DNA of 64,000 bases. Origin: Parastagonospora avenae f. sp. tritici 18332-5 (Eukaryota; Ascomycota; Dothideomycetes; Pleosporales; Phaeosphaeriaceae). A model generated the notes under the pieces. The model worked only from the letters and a program-made list of their open reading frames with translations. It was not told the origin of the DNA and did no database searches. A program made the position numbers and the translations under genes. The DNA lies in NCBI GenBank assembly GCA_022559985.1, contig JAFJTR010000063.1:124001-188000 (forward strand). The letters run 5' to 3'. Positions 54,278 to 63,587 of this stretch are shown here, in pieces (position 1 is the first letter of the stretch; each line of letters starts with the position of its first letter).

Positions 54278-57200
54278 CTAGAAGCCACTGACCCTCCCCT
54301 TTTTCTTCTTTTTCTTGTCTGGTCTTCCACCGAATTTGCCTGGCTCGACCTGACTTTGCATTGGAAACGGGAACGTGCCAAATCCTTGACTCTGAGAACT
54401 GGCACCTGGTAGCGGAACGTACTGATTTGTGGCTTCACGCATGGGGCCTGGCGAGCTCCTGGCAAATACAGGGGGCTTCGCAAAGGTAAAGGGCTGGCTG
54501 AAGGGTTGACTTGAGGGCTGCGCTTGTGCGAGCTCATTCTGACGCTTCTGCATTCTTTCGCGGCGTTCTTTCCTCCTTCGTACTTTTTCTAGTTGTTCTG
54601 GATCCACCTCACCAGCTGCCTCGAGGCGTGTTGCTTGCTCGGAAGCGTCCCAGTCATATGTTTGTGGGTCGGTGCCGGGCTGCCACTGGGACAACAAGCG
54701 GCTCACACCATCTGGCATGGCATCTTGTGGGACTGTATCCCCGTTGAAAATCAGGTGCTTACGCAAGCGTGTCAGCGGATCAGCCAAGGTGGAAGCTACG
54801 AGCGACGAAGGATGTTGCGAAGCCAAGGGTTGAGAAGACGGCGTGGTGGTTTGCGATAGCGAAGGCTGCGATTGTGAGGGTGGTGGTGTGGGCAGTGGTT
54901 GCGAAGATGCCCATTCTTGAGAGCTGCCCCCAACAGGTTGAGAGGACAAGATCAGCAGGGATAGCCCATTGTCTAGGTTGGGACCTGGTTGGGTTTCTGC
55001 GGCAGTAGCCTCTATCTCTCGTTGAAAAGCGCGCGTGCTAGCTAGCATCACTTCCGCAGCGACACGTCGAGCGAGCCGTTCCTTATGTTGGCGCACGCGC
55101 TTAGGCACGTGCGGAGGCAGCGGTGCGATCCAATTCTCGAGGATCGCGTCATATAAGGCTGAAATAGTAGGCTGTGGACTATCACCAAGCTGCAGCAAGT
55201 GGGTACTGGCGATGGAGCGCACTTCGACTTCGTCACCATGCGCTTCCGTGCCTAGGTACTGCTGTAGCGACGAGGAAGCCTCATCAACGTCCGATACGTT
55301 GAGCTTGTTGTCAGCAATCTCAAGGCTATGACATGTTAGCTTCCGTGACGCGGTATGCACTCTCAGGATACTTACATAGTCACAAGTGGCACTTGCGGAA
55401 TATCAGTGGAGCTAATGAGCATTCCCTGATGTCGAATGACCACGCTTGGAGCGTCCACAGCCCCTCCATTCTCTTCTTCGCCAGTGTGGTTCCTAGTCAA
55501 CGCATCGTAGAGTGGTCTGTGATCCACTGCGCGATTGTCCAGATTTGCTTGCTTGCCATTGGTCAAGGTCGGTACCTGCAATGGAAGTTTCGACACAGGC
55601 TCTTCCATTGCTACAATGCCCTCAAGTTCAAGAAAATCGTCCATCGCTTGGATGCCTCCTATCGTGCGCACATCTTTCCTGGGCCGATAAATGATAGTCC
55701 AGACCAGATCTTCAACAGAATGATCGTTCTCAGTGGTGGTACTACCTGCTGATGATGCAGCATATATGATCGACTCATGCACGCTCAGGTCGGATCGAAG
55801 CATGAACAACTTGTAGAATGTGAAGCCTTCAGCAAGGTATGTTCGCCCTCGACTTTGTGTGCTCGAAGAAACGTCACCCTGAAATCGACAAGGCTCCATA
55901 GTAAAGTATAGAGTATGACCAGGTCCGTCCACGGCAAGGTCTAGGTAGGTCGGATCAAAGCTCGAGCCAAGCACTGTAGAGCTTGAGGTTGCATTGTTGA
56001 AAATGTATGTCTGTGTCAGATCATTCAGTCGAGAATGCAAGAGCGCACACAAATCTGGAATACTGTTAGTTTTCATTTACCCAAAGAGAGGCAACACACG
56101 AACCGTCACCGTTCAGCATCGAGAGACTGACGCTGAGTGTAAAGTCCTCAGCACCTCTGTAATGCCGCCAAGAGAGAAGGATGCGGGCGCCTACTGGGCC
56201 AACAGTCGAATCTATCGCCTCACTAGGTGTGGTCACTGCCATCAGACGCAGTTCGGTTGACGTGAGGACGAAGAAGCGACCACGTAATACTGGGTGTCTT
56301 TTGACGTCTAGAATCCAGTCACTTGATCGCGGTGAGATCACGGCGGGGCACGGAAGGTATGCGAAAGAAGTGCCCTCGATTCCGATTAGGCTGAGTTGCC
56401 TTCGATTGCATACGAGGACGGTATTGACATCTCCAGCCCAGAGTATCCTCGCCCAGCCGTCCTCTCCTACCGGCTCTTTGTCATCTGGCGGTGCGATGGT
56501 GCCTTGTATCAAGCGCGACAGCTTGTATTCGGTGCTCTTCCGCTTGTGATCAATGTCCCAGACGCTCCAGACGTGATTCTGGTCGACGACGGCGAACTGC
56601 AGTTGGAAATCGGGGTTGAATGTAATATCCACATGAGGTGCACCTCCGGTTTCTTCGTTTTCCAAAGTCAGAATTGGGTGTGCGTTGATGAGCGAGGGTG
56701 GGAGATGGTAGTATCGTGAATGAACAGCAGGCTGGGGTCGTTGCGAGTAGAAGGGTCGGAAGATGATCGTCTTGGTGAGAAGTCGGACGGCGAGTAACGT
56801 GCTTCTGTCCTCAGACTGCGAAAAGCAGACTTGCTGTATCGGCGCTGCCTCCTCGTTCCAATACGCAGTTTCGGTGTTCCTCAGTGTGTCACCTCTGATC
56901 CAGACACTCTTGTCGCTTCCCCAGCCTATAGCCTCCTGATAGAGAAAAGCGATGCGCAGGATGTTCCCAGCCTCGCCCGAGACTGTCGCTGCGATGCGAC
57001 GAGGATTGTCCCATTTGTACGCTCTGCTGTCGGTATAGGTGATTGAGCCGGTGGAGTACAGACTACCAATCAGTGGGTCGTACTTGGAGGTTGCAGATAG
57101 TACGGCAGCCGAGGTAGCAGCAACATTTGGTAGCAGGCCATTCGCCGGGGTAAGCTGAGGGTAGTTGCGGAACAAAGCTTTCGCATTGTGTTTGGCGTCG

Positions 57201-57400
57201 GTAAGCCGAGTCGTGTTTCCAGTATTCGCAAGTTGCACAGGTGCCGGTACAGCGTCGATAGAGTTCCGGTCACGTATTCCAATCTGCTTCAGTGTTGTTG
57301 CAGTGAACTGTCGAGCAAACGACCAGTTTTGTGTGTCGACATCAAATGTAGATGTTCCAGCATGGCCATAGTTGAGATGGCTCAACGTGCTGTCAGCCAT
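54278..57400 (-). CDS. RRN6: RNA polymerase I transcription initiation factor RRN6-like
   Basis: Subunit of the core factor that recruits Pol I to rDNA promoters. Exons 57400-56098, 56054-55376 and 55325-54278 give about 1009 aa. The N-terminal half looks like a beta-propeller: LNYGHAGTSTFDVDTQNWSF at the start, then blades such as HVDITFNPDFQLQFAVVDQN and VWSVWDIDHK. The C-terminal part has helices, then Ser/Gln-rich low-complexity sequence (SQPLPTPPPSQSQPSLSQ) and a basic end KFGGRPDKKKKKKGRVSGF, which I associate with the RRN6 family. The first intron is short (43 nt) with an unusual GTGTTG donor, chosen because it alone keeps frame with LCALLHSRLNDL. It is divergent with SPC25 across 339 bp. 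Confidence 0.82.
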
Positions 57401-57739
57401 CTGGGTAAAGAAAAAGTTCGCGATAGTTCGTTGCGTGTTTGTGGTGAAGCATAGTTTGAGCAGTTTGCTAAGCGGATAATACTACGACGCGACTTCCTGT
57501 CAAATGGTGAACGTGAAGCCGCAAACCAGCAGGCACGAGCAAAAGTTCCACTAGCGCATAACGCATGTTCACGTGCTCCGGCGCCCCGCATCTGGCCTAT
57601 TCAGGCTAGCGCAGAGTGTTTGTTTACAGAGCAACCATCAACAACACCAGCACCACTGGTCACAAACCACGTCACACGGACACAACACGCACCGCACAAT
57701 CAAACCCTATCATATATTGTCGCTTCCCCAGAGTTCACC
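57401..57739. promoter_or_regulatory. shared promoter region of RRN6 and SPC25
   Basis: 339 bp between divergent starts. No specific element is claimed. Confidence 0.45.
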
Positions 57740-58557
57740 ATGACTACCTTCGAGCCATCACTCAGCACCACAATGCGCGCTTCCTCCCACGATGCGCCGT
57801 CCATGGCCGACCAGCTGCCCTCTATCAACTTCGGATTCGACGACCTGCGCAGTCGCATGAACCAGTTCACTGCGCGCTTCGATGCTTTTATTGAGAATGG
57901 GCGACGACGAGTGCTAGAAGAGCGCAACCAGTTCCACATGAACGTCGCAGAGCTTCACGGTATGTTGTCGCATGTCTCGTCCACACAGTATAGCATACTA
58001 ATGTCACTGCAGAGGACCAGCGCATGAAAAAGCGCGACATTGAGATTCTCGACCTCAAGCAACAACAACACAGCCAGAGCATCGCCAAGGAATCGCAAGA
58101 GACGACCGAAATGCAGGAAGCCATCAGCGCCCTCACCCTCCAGCGCGACGAACGCCTTGCGCACCGCGACACTCTTCGCTCCCAGATTGCCGAAGTCCAG
58201 AAGTCGATCTCTGCACGCAGGGAGGCGCAACTCAAGCACCGCCGCTACCTCGATGGCCAGTCGCGGTACAATGAGCCGGAGCTTGACTTTTGGGAGAACT
58301 ATCTGGGCCTGCGTATTGAAGGTCTCGGCAAGGACGACAGACTGAAGTTCGTATACACCAACGTGGATGAACGCGAGTGGGAGCGCGAAGCATGGTTCGA
58401 GCTGGACACGAGCGAGCGCGACTACAAGGTGCTGGAGGTCAGGCCGAAGGTGGAGAGGGAAGAGGTTGAGAGGGTGGTCGAGAGGTTGAACGAGTCGAGA
58501 GACCTGGCGAGCTTCTTGAAAGGCATGCGCGAGTTATTCGTGGAGGCATGCAAATAG
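57740..58557 (+). CDS. SPC25: kinetochore protein SPC25 (NDC80 complex)
   Basis: Subunit of the NDC80 complex that ties microtubules to kinetochores. Exons 57740-57959 and 58013-58557 give 254 aa, the normal length. The start is the ATG at 57740, just before the conserved PSINFGFDDLRSRM. Residues about 40-150 form a long coiled coil (RDIEILDLKQQQHSQSIAKE and following). The C-terminal globular domain includes FWENYLGLRIEG, LKFVYTNVDEREWEREAWFE and a terminal helix FLKGMRELFVEACK. These blocks are diagnostic of ascomycete Spc25. Its stop lies 114 bp from the stop of the DHX35-like gene, tail to tail. Confidence 0.95.
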
Positions 58558-58671
58558 GCGGCAATTTCTCTAGATACCCATGTTCAGTACACCTTGTGTT
58601 CAGTGCGATTTGCTATTCTTCTCAGACGCGCTTTAGCACTTTCCGTAGCTCTGTCGTCGCATAATGCAACA

Positions 58672-60696
58672 TCACCTCCCCCCCTCCTTCACCCTATAAT
58701 ACCCCGGCGCATACTCCACCAACCAATCCATCTCCACCGCGCTCAAATCTCTAATAAACACCTTCCCCTTCGTCTCCATAATCTCCGTGTACACAACCCA
58801 CTCCACCTTCCTATGGAAAAACACACTACTCGGATGCGCCCACAACGTCGTCTTCCCATCCACCGTCGCAAAGCTCCCATCGCTCTTCATCCTTGCCACA
58901 TGCGCGAAGAACCCCGTCGCCAAACACCGACATATCCGTTCAGACAGCGGCTTGCCGCCCACGCGCAGTATATCCGAGGACGACAGCGGCGACGCACCAA
59001 TGCCAAACCGCTCGAGATACGCAGCGAGTTGTTTCCGCACACTCACAGCCTTGACCAGCGCTTTATGATTGAGGCTATTCTCGCGACAAAACTGCACACT
59101 CATGCCCGCCTTGACAAACGCTTCGTACACATTGTACAGCGTCAGATGATCGCCCTCGCTGACTGCGAAGCGGCGGTGCGCCGCGTCGAGCGCTTTCTTG
59201 CCGCCGTCGTGCGAGACGAAGGCTGCGCCTTGGAGTGTCAGCATGGCGGCGATGCTGAGCATTTCGTTGAGGCAGTTGAACTCGGTGGATGCGGAGGAGA
59301 GGAGTGCGCGGGAGAGCATGGGTTCCAGGGGAAGTTCGGCCATGCGTGTGCCGAGGGGTTTTGTCAGGCGCGCGTGTTCGTCCAGGGCGCCGAGGGAGAA
59401 GAGGAGGTCTAGGGCGCGGGTCACGAGTGACGAGGGAGGTGGAGAGAGGTAGTCGAAGCGCACGATGTTGGTGATGCCTAGGTTGAGGAGCTGGAGGATC
59501 ACGGGTGCGAGGTTTGAGCGCTGGATTTCTGGGAACGTGGCTTCCTCGAGAGATTTATATGCGGCTTCGGTGTAGAGGCGGAAGCATTTCCCTGGCCTGG
59601 TGCGGCCGGCGCGGCCGGCGCGTTGGGTTGCGCTGGCTTTGGAGACGGGCAAGACGTTGAGTGTTTCGATGCCGAGGCGGGCGTCGTATGTTCGTAGTTT
59701 GACGTAGCCGCTGTCGATTACGTATACAATATGGTCGATTGTGACGCTGGCTTCGGCGATGTTGGTACTGAGTATGACCTTGCGCGTGTTTGTGGGTGCT
59801 TTTTGAAAGACGAACATTTGCTCCTCGGTCGATAGACCAGCGTATAGCGGCAAGGTGAGGAGCTTCTGTTGCTTCGAGGACATATCAGCTATGCGATCTC
59901 CTAGTAAATCGATTGCATCGTCGATCTCTTCGCGGCCGGTGAGGAAGACAAGGATATCGCCATCGGACTCTGTAGTGTGGATGTCCATGATTGCCTCCAC
60001 AGCAGCTTCGACGTAGTTATTCGTTGGTTCCGCAATGTACTGTATCTCAACCGGATACGTCCGTCCCTCAATCCCGACGATCTGTCCAAAGTCCTCCTTG
60101 CTCTTGCCATGGACTTTCTCGCCCTCATCAGGCGCGAAGAAGTCAAGAAACCGCTCAGCCTCCAACGTCGCCGAACTCACAACAACCCGAAGATCTTCCC
60201 TTTTGCGCAGCACTTTCTTAAGTAGCGATAGCAATATGTCGGATGACAAACTTCGCTCATGCGCCTCATCGACCATAATGACCGAGTATCGATTGAGCAG
60301 CGGATCAACCAACATCTCGCGCAACAACAACCCATCCGTGACGAATTTCACCTGCGTATTCGCACTCGTCACATCTTCAAATCTAATACTGTATCCGACT
60401 CTTTGACCCAACGGCGTTCCTAGCTCTTCTGCAACACGCGCTGCGACACTCGTAGCGGCAATACGCCGAGGCTGCGTGACCGCGATTTGCTTCCCATCCG
60501 CGCACCATCCTGCATCGAGGCAGAATCTTGGGATTTGAGTTGTTTTACCACTGCCTGTTGCGCCGACGACTATGGTCGCCGGGAACGTCTCAATAGTGTA
60601 TAACAGTTGGTCTTTGAGTTGCGCAATGGGCAGGAGAGCTGGTGGCTTGTAGAGATCCGGTATTATTGGCGCGTCAGCATCTTCTTCGTCGGCCAT
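58672..60696 (-). CDS. DEAH-box ATP-dependent RNA helicase, DHX35-like
   Basis: Intronless, about 674 aa from the ATG at 60696; an upstream in-frame ATG at 60795 would add 33 residues without family resemblance. All DEAH motifs are present: GATGSGKTT (I), TQPRRIAATSVAARVAEE (Ia), DEAHERS (II), SSATLEAERFLDFF (III), FLTGREEID (IV), STNIAEASVTI (V) and QRAGRAGRTRPGKCFRLYTE (VI). Winged-helix, ratchet and OB-fold regions follow and end YAPGYYRVKEGGR. Size and the C-terminal sequence fit the DHX35 subgroup, reported with late spliceosomes in animals. Other DEAH helicases (Prp22, Prp43) have longer N-termini or different ends. Confidence 0.9.
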   Translation of the reverse strand: MADEEDADAPIIPDLYKPPALLPIAQLKDQLLYTIETFPATIVVGATGSGKTTQIPRFCLDAGWCADGKQIAVTQPRRIAATSVAARVAEELGTPLGQRVGYSIRFEDVTSANTQVKFVTDGLLLREMLVDPLLNRYSVIMVDEAHERSLSSDILLSLLKKVLRKREDLRVVVSSATLEAERFLDFFAPDEGEKVHGKSKEDFGQIVGIEGRTYPVEIQYIAEPTNNYVEAAVEAIMDIHTTESDGDILVFLTGREEIDDAIDLLGDRIADMSSKQQKLLTLPLYAGLSTEEQMFVFQKAPTNTRKVILSTNIAEASVTIDHIVYVIDSGYVKLRTYDARLGIETLNVLPVSKASATQRAGRAGRTRPGKCFRLYTEAAYKSLEEATFPEIQRSNLAPVILQLLNLGITNIVRFDYLSPPPSSLVTRALDLLFSLGALDEHARLTKPLGTRMAELPLEPMLSRALLSSASTEFNCLNEMLSIAAMLTLQGAAFVSHDGGKKALDAAHRRFAVSEGDHLTLYNVYEAFVKAGMSVQFCRENSLNHKALVKAVSVRKQLAAYLERFGIGASPLSSSDILRVGGKPLSERICRCLATGFFAHVARMKSDGSFATVDGKTTLWAHPSSVFFHRKVEWVVYTEIMETKGKVFIRDLSAVEMDWLVEYAPGYYRVKEGGR

Positions 60697-61583
60697 GATG
60701 CAGATACATCCATGGAAGAGCTCAGGTATGGTATTGCCCCAAGTTGATGTTAAGAAGGACTGCCTAGGTAGATGTTGATGGAGATGGAAAGACACTAGTG
60801 AAGGCGGCGCTAGCCTCTTCGGCCACTAGCGTGCACTATCTATTCACTTCTCGACCAGCTGTCCTCCTAAGCTCCAGACTCGTCTCTTTGATAATCGTCT
60901 CATGGCTCTCGTAACGCTTATCATAGTCTCCTATGTACCCCATTTTATTCTGCTGTTGTTGTGTGCTCTTTCTCTGTGCCTTCTATCCTACCTATAGTTT
61001 CTTCATAGTTATAATTATGCAAAATATGAATAAGACACAAAGTAAGAGTAGGTAGGGTCAGAGCTTATCGCATGCAAAAAGGGCAAAAGAGGTGGCAAAA
61101 AAGTAGCAAAATAATTGTCCTAGGAATTAACTCCACAGAGACCCGCCAAACACCTCTGTCACCGAGATTCGAACGCCGGCTGCTTTAATCCTAGGAGTTA
61201 ACTCACAGAGATCGGCCGCTAACGATAAGGAAATTGTGAGTTATCTGAAATAAATAGGAGCTTGAATGTATCTACAGCACTATGGAGTGGGTAGTAGTAA
61301 TCGACGAGGAAGTCATGCATCCTGATCTTAGAGCACTCGTTGTGCTGGCGTGTTGCGCAACAACAGCATGGCGAGGAGAAGTTCAATAGTGTAGACAAGC
61401 GCAACGTACCTGACGTCGGAGACTGCCACTGTATACAAGGGTATTCGGGGCGCCGCCCAACGCATACGCACGTTAAGTCAATCTCCAGGGTGCACCAAGA
61501 ACTGTTGTACATCCAGCTTTCATTCCTCATCACTCTACCACACCAACCACTCCTCACTTCCTCCAAAACTTCTTCATCCCCGG
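60697..61583. other. intergenic region, partly AT-rich, with a repeat pair
   Basis: 887 bp. The first 100 bp are the helicase leader. An AT-rich part (60960-61120) precedes the repeat pair at 61119-61212. The open frame at 61219-61587 has no family resemblance. Confidence 0.45.
61119..61212. repeat. direct-repeat pair enclosing a Pol III B-box-like sequence
   Basis: CCTAGGAATTAACTCCACAG at 61119 and CCTAGGAGTTAACTCACAG at 61190 are near-identical direct repeats 71 bp apart, each followed by AGA. Between them, on the minus strand, lies GCGTTCGAATCTCGG, close to the internal B box (GGTTCGAANCC) of tRNA genes and tRNA-derived SINEs, and further along that strand a T6 run. No complete tRNA cloverleaf or clear A box could be folded. 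It could be a SINE fragment or a decayed tRNA. Confidence 0.4.
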
Positions 61584-62245
61584 TCACGCCCCATTCAACT
61601 CCCGCTCAACATGCTCCGCCCAATCACCATTCACCCTCCTCGCCATACCCACAAGGCGCTGCACAATCCGCGCGCTTTTACCCACCTGCATCCCAGGCGC
61701 CTCTCCCTCATTTCCACCATCTCGTCTGCCATCCTCCCTCTTGCGAAGCACAACCTCCCAGCCGCCCAACATCCCCATGCCCTCGCCCACCAATCCACAG
61801 CCGACCTCCAGTGTCCTGAACCACCCCTTCTTCACCATCACACCCCCACTGACCCCACCCGCGGCGAAGAAGAACTGCACCATCTTCACATGATTGACGA
61901 GCTGCGGACGCGCGACGCCAGGCTCGCCAAGGTATGTCCAAGGCGCGACGAGCTGCATTGCGCCTCTGTCCCCGCGCGACAGCTTCAACCCGCTGTTGGT
62001 GAAGAAGCACACGGCTCCATCCGATGTCGCCATGCAGGCTAGCACTTTATGCAGCGCGCCGCCGATCTTGATGTATCCGACGAACAGCGCGTCGTAGTAG
62101 AACCCGGGGATATTCGCGGTGTCCCAGGCGAGCGAGGAGGGTCGAGGAGCGCATTGTAGGCGCCTGGGAAGTGCGTGGTCGCGAGGCTGATGATGGCGGC
62201 GGTAGTGTAGTAGCCCGGAGGCACGGTGGTAGCGGTGTTGGACAA
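61584..62245 (-). pseudogene. unknown protein gene with an apparent one-base frameshift
   Basis: Two frames fit end to end. Frame 1 begins at the ATG at 62245: MSNTATTVPPGYYTTAAIIS, then LATTHFPGAYNALLDP. Frame 2 continues SSLAWDTANIPGFYYDALFV and GYIKIGGALHKVLACMATSD down to VERELNGA at 61584. The change lies at a three-C run (coding strand) at 62139-62141; a fourth C would join them as LLDPSSLAWD. There is no GT...AG intron to explain it. The joined length would be about 220 aa. No signal peptide or known motif is present; the sequence alternates aromatic and glycine-rich segments. It may be intact in the organism if the base is a sequencing error. Confidence 0.5.
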
Positions 62246-62543
62246 GGTGTGGTGGTGGTGTAGGTGTCTTGTATATTTGTGGGAAGGTAGGTGGGAGATA
62301 TGAGGGTGTTTTGGAGAGGCAGGTGGGCTTGAAAGATTTGATTTTGGGGGGTGGGGAATTGTTGGCTTTCACTTTCACTGTGAGAGTGCGTTTGTTTTCC
62401 GTATGTGGATGAGTGAGCTTGGATGCACTCGAGACATCGTGACATCAAACCACCTTCCTCACACACTTCCCCGCTCATCTCCAATCCCCCATCCTGACCC
62501 ATATCTCCGTTAAAGTCACACTGACTCTCTCCCGCCCTTCCCA
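62246..62543. other. spacer between two minus-strand genes
   Basis: 298 bp. Presumed promoter of the frameshifted gene and 3' flank of the esterase gene. Nothing else was recognised. Confidence 0.4.
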
Positions 62544-63587
62544 TCACCACCCCAACTCCTTCTTCATCGCCTCCACCAAAACACCCGCCCCAATTTTGTT
62601 CGTCCCCGGCGTCGGATGATAATCACATCCCAACTCACTCCCTTGATCCGGCCAATCCACAACAACCACCCTCGTCCCATTCAACCTCCCCACCGCCTCC
62701 TTCAGCGCATTCCTCTGTGTGCTCTTCACCATCTCGCCCGCAGGATACCCATCGCTCAACATGGGACTCGTCAGAAGGAAAAACGCCGGGTCGCTCTTAT
62801 AACTCGCCTTAACGGACTCGACGAACCTGACGACGGCGGCTGTGTAGTTGGCTGCAGGCAGGATTGGCCGCCCGTCTGCGTGTCCGAAGTCGTTGGTTCC
62901 GAGATTAATGACGACGGCGTCTGGGGCGGAGCTGGCGGGGAACGTGTAGGTGTTGTCTGCGTCGTTAGCGCCATAGCGGGTGTAGCGCACTGGCATGACG
63001 GGATCCGGGTCGGGTTGGCCGGACGCGTAGTTGCGGATGATGCCGATGCCGCTCCAGGAGATGAGGGAGTAGTCTACATTCAACGCGCTGGCGGTCAGGA
63101 TGCTGTAGCCCTCGGAGATGATTTCGAGCGCGGCGCTGTTGGTACAGGGGAGTGTGCCGCCGATGCCGTACGCGGATGTGATGGAGTCACCGATGACTTC
63201 GATTTTGCGGGGGGAGGGGGGGACGTCTAGGCCAAAGGTGCCGTCGGTGGTGATGTTGCCGATGAAGATGGAGCCCCATAAGGCTTCGGAGCTTTTGCGG
63301 AATTCGATGGTGTGGTTTCCGTAGGAGAGGTTTGCTGGGGTTGAGATTGAGGTGCCTTTGACGTCTGCGATGTATGTAGATTTCCCGTCGATGATCAGAT
63401 CTGCACTGCTTGTGCCAGTGACACCTTCTAGGCTGATCGATGCTGACGTTCCTGTAAACGTGAAGGATACACCAGTGGCTGACCACGTCAACTCTTTTGT
63501 CGTCGGATTCACGCGTCCTAGGTATCTGATAGCACGAGCTGCCTGGACAATGGCCAGTACCGAAATCCAGGATGTGAAGCGAATCAT
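62544..63587 (-). CDS. secreted SGNH/GDSL esterase, carbohydrate esterase family 2-like
   Basis: Intronless, 347 aa. A signal peptide spans about residues 1-19 (MIRFTSWISVLAIVQAARA). An N-terminal jelly-roll domain (residues 22-125) includes GVSFTFTGTSASISLEGV. The SGNH hydrolase domain follows: serine block IEVIGDSITSAYG, LISWSGIGII, VVINLGTNDFGHADG (Asn block) and DYHPTPGTNKIGA with the Asp/His-type end. This two-domain order is that of CE2 deacetylases acting on acetylated xylan or mannan. Several N-glycosylation sequons fit secretion. The promoter holds a GGCTAA on the coding strand at 63809-63804, matching the XlnR site. Substrate is inferred, not shown. Confidence 0.88.
   Translation of the reverse strand: MIRFTSWISVLAIVQAARAIRYLGRVNPTTKELTWSATGVSFTFTGTSASISLEGVTGTSSADLIIDGKSTYIADVKGTSISTPANLSYGNHTIEFRKSSEALWGSIFIGNITTDGTFGLDVPPSPRKIEVIGDSITSAYGIGGTLPCTNSAALEIISEGYSILTASALNVDYSLISWSGIGIIRNYASGQPDPDPVMPVRYTRYGANDADNTYTFPASSAPDAVVINLGTNDFGHADGRPILPAANYTAAVVRFVESVKASYKSDPAFFLLTSPMLSDGYPAGEMVKSTQRNALKEAVGRLNGTRVVVVDWPDQGSELGCDYHPTPGTNKIGAGVLVEAMKKELGW

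Noticed and set aside
58594..59412. 272-aa plus-strand ORF inside the DHX35-like gene
   Set aside because: Antisense shadow rich in His/Arg; the minus strand encodes an intact helicase there.
61150..61190. tRNA gene suggested by the TTCGAATC loop sequence
   Set aside because: The T-arm stem does not pair well, no A box or acceptor stem is found at the right distance, and no anticodon arm could be drawn.
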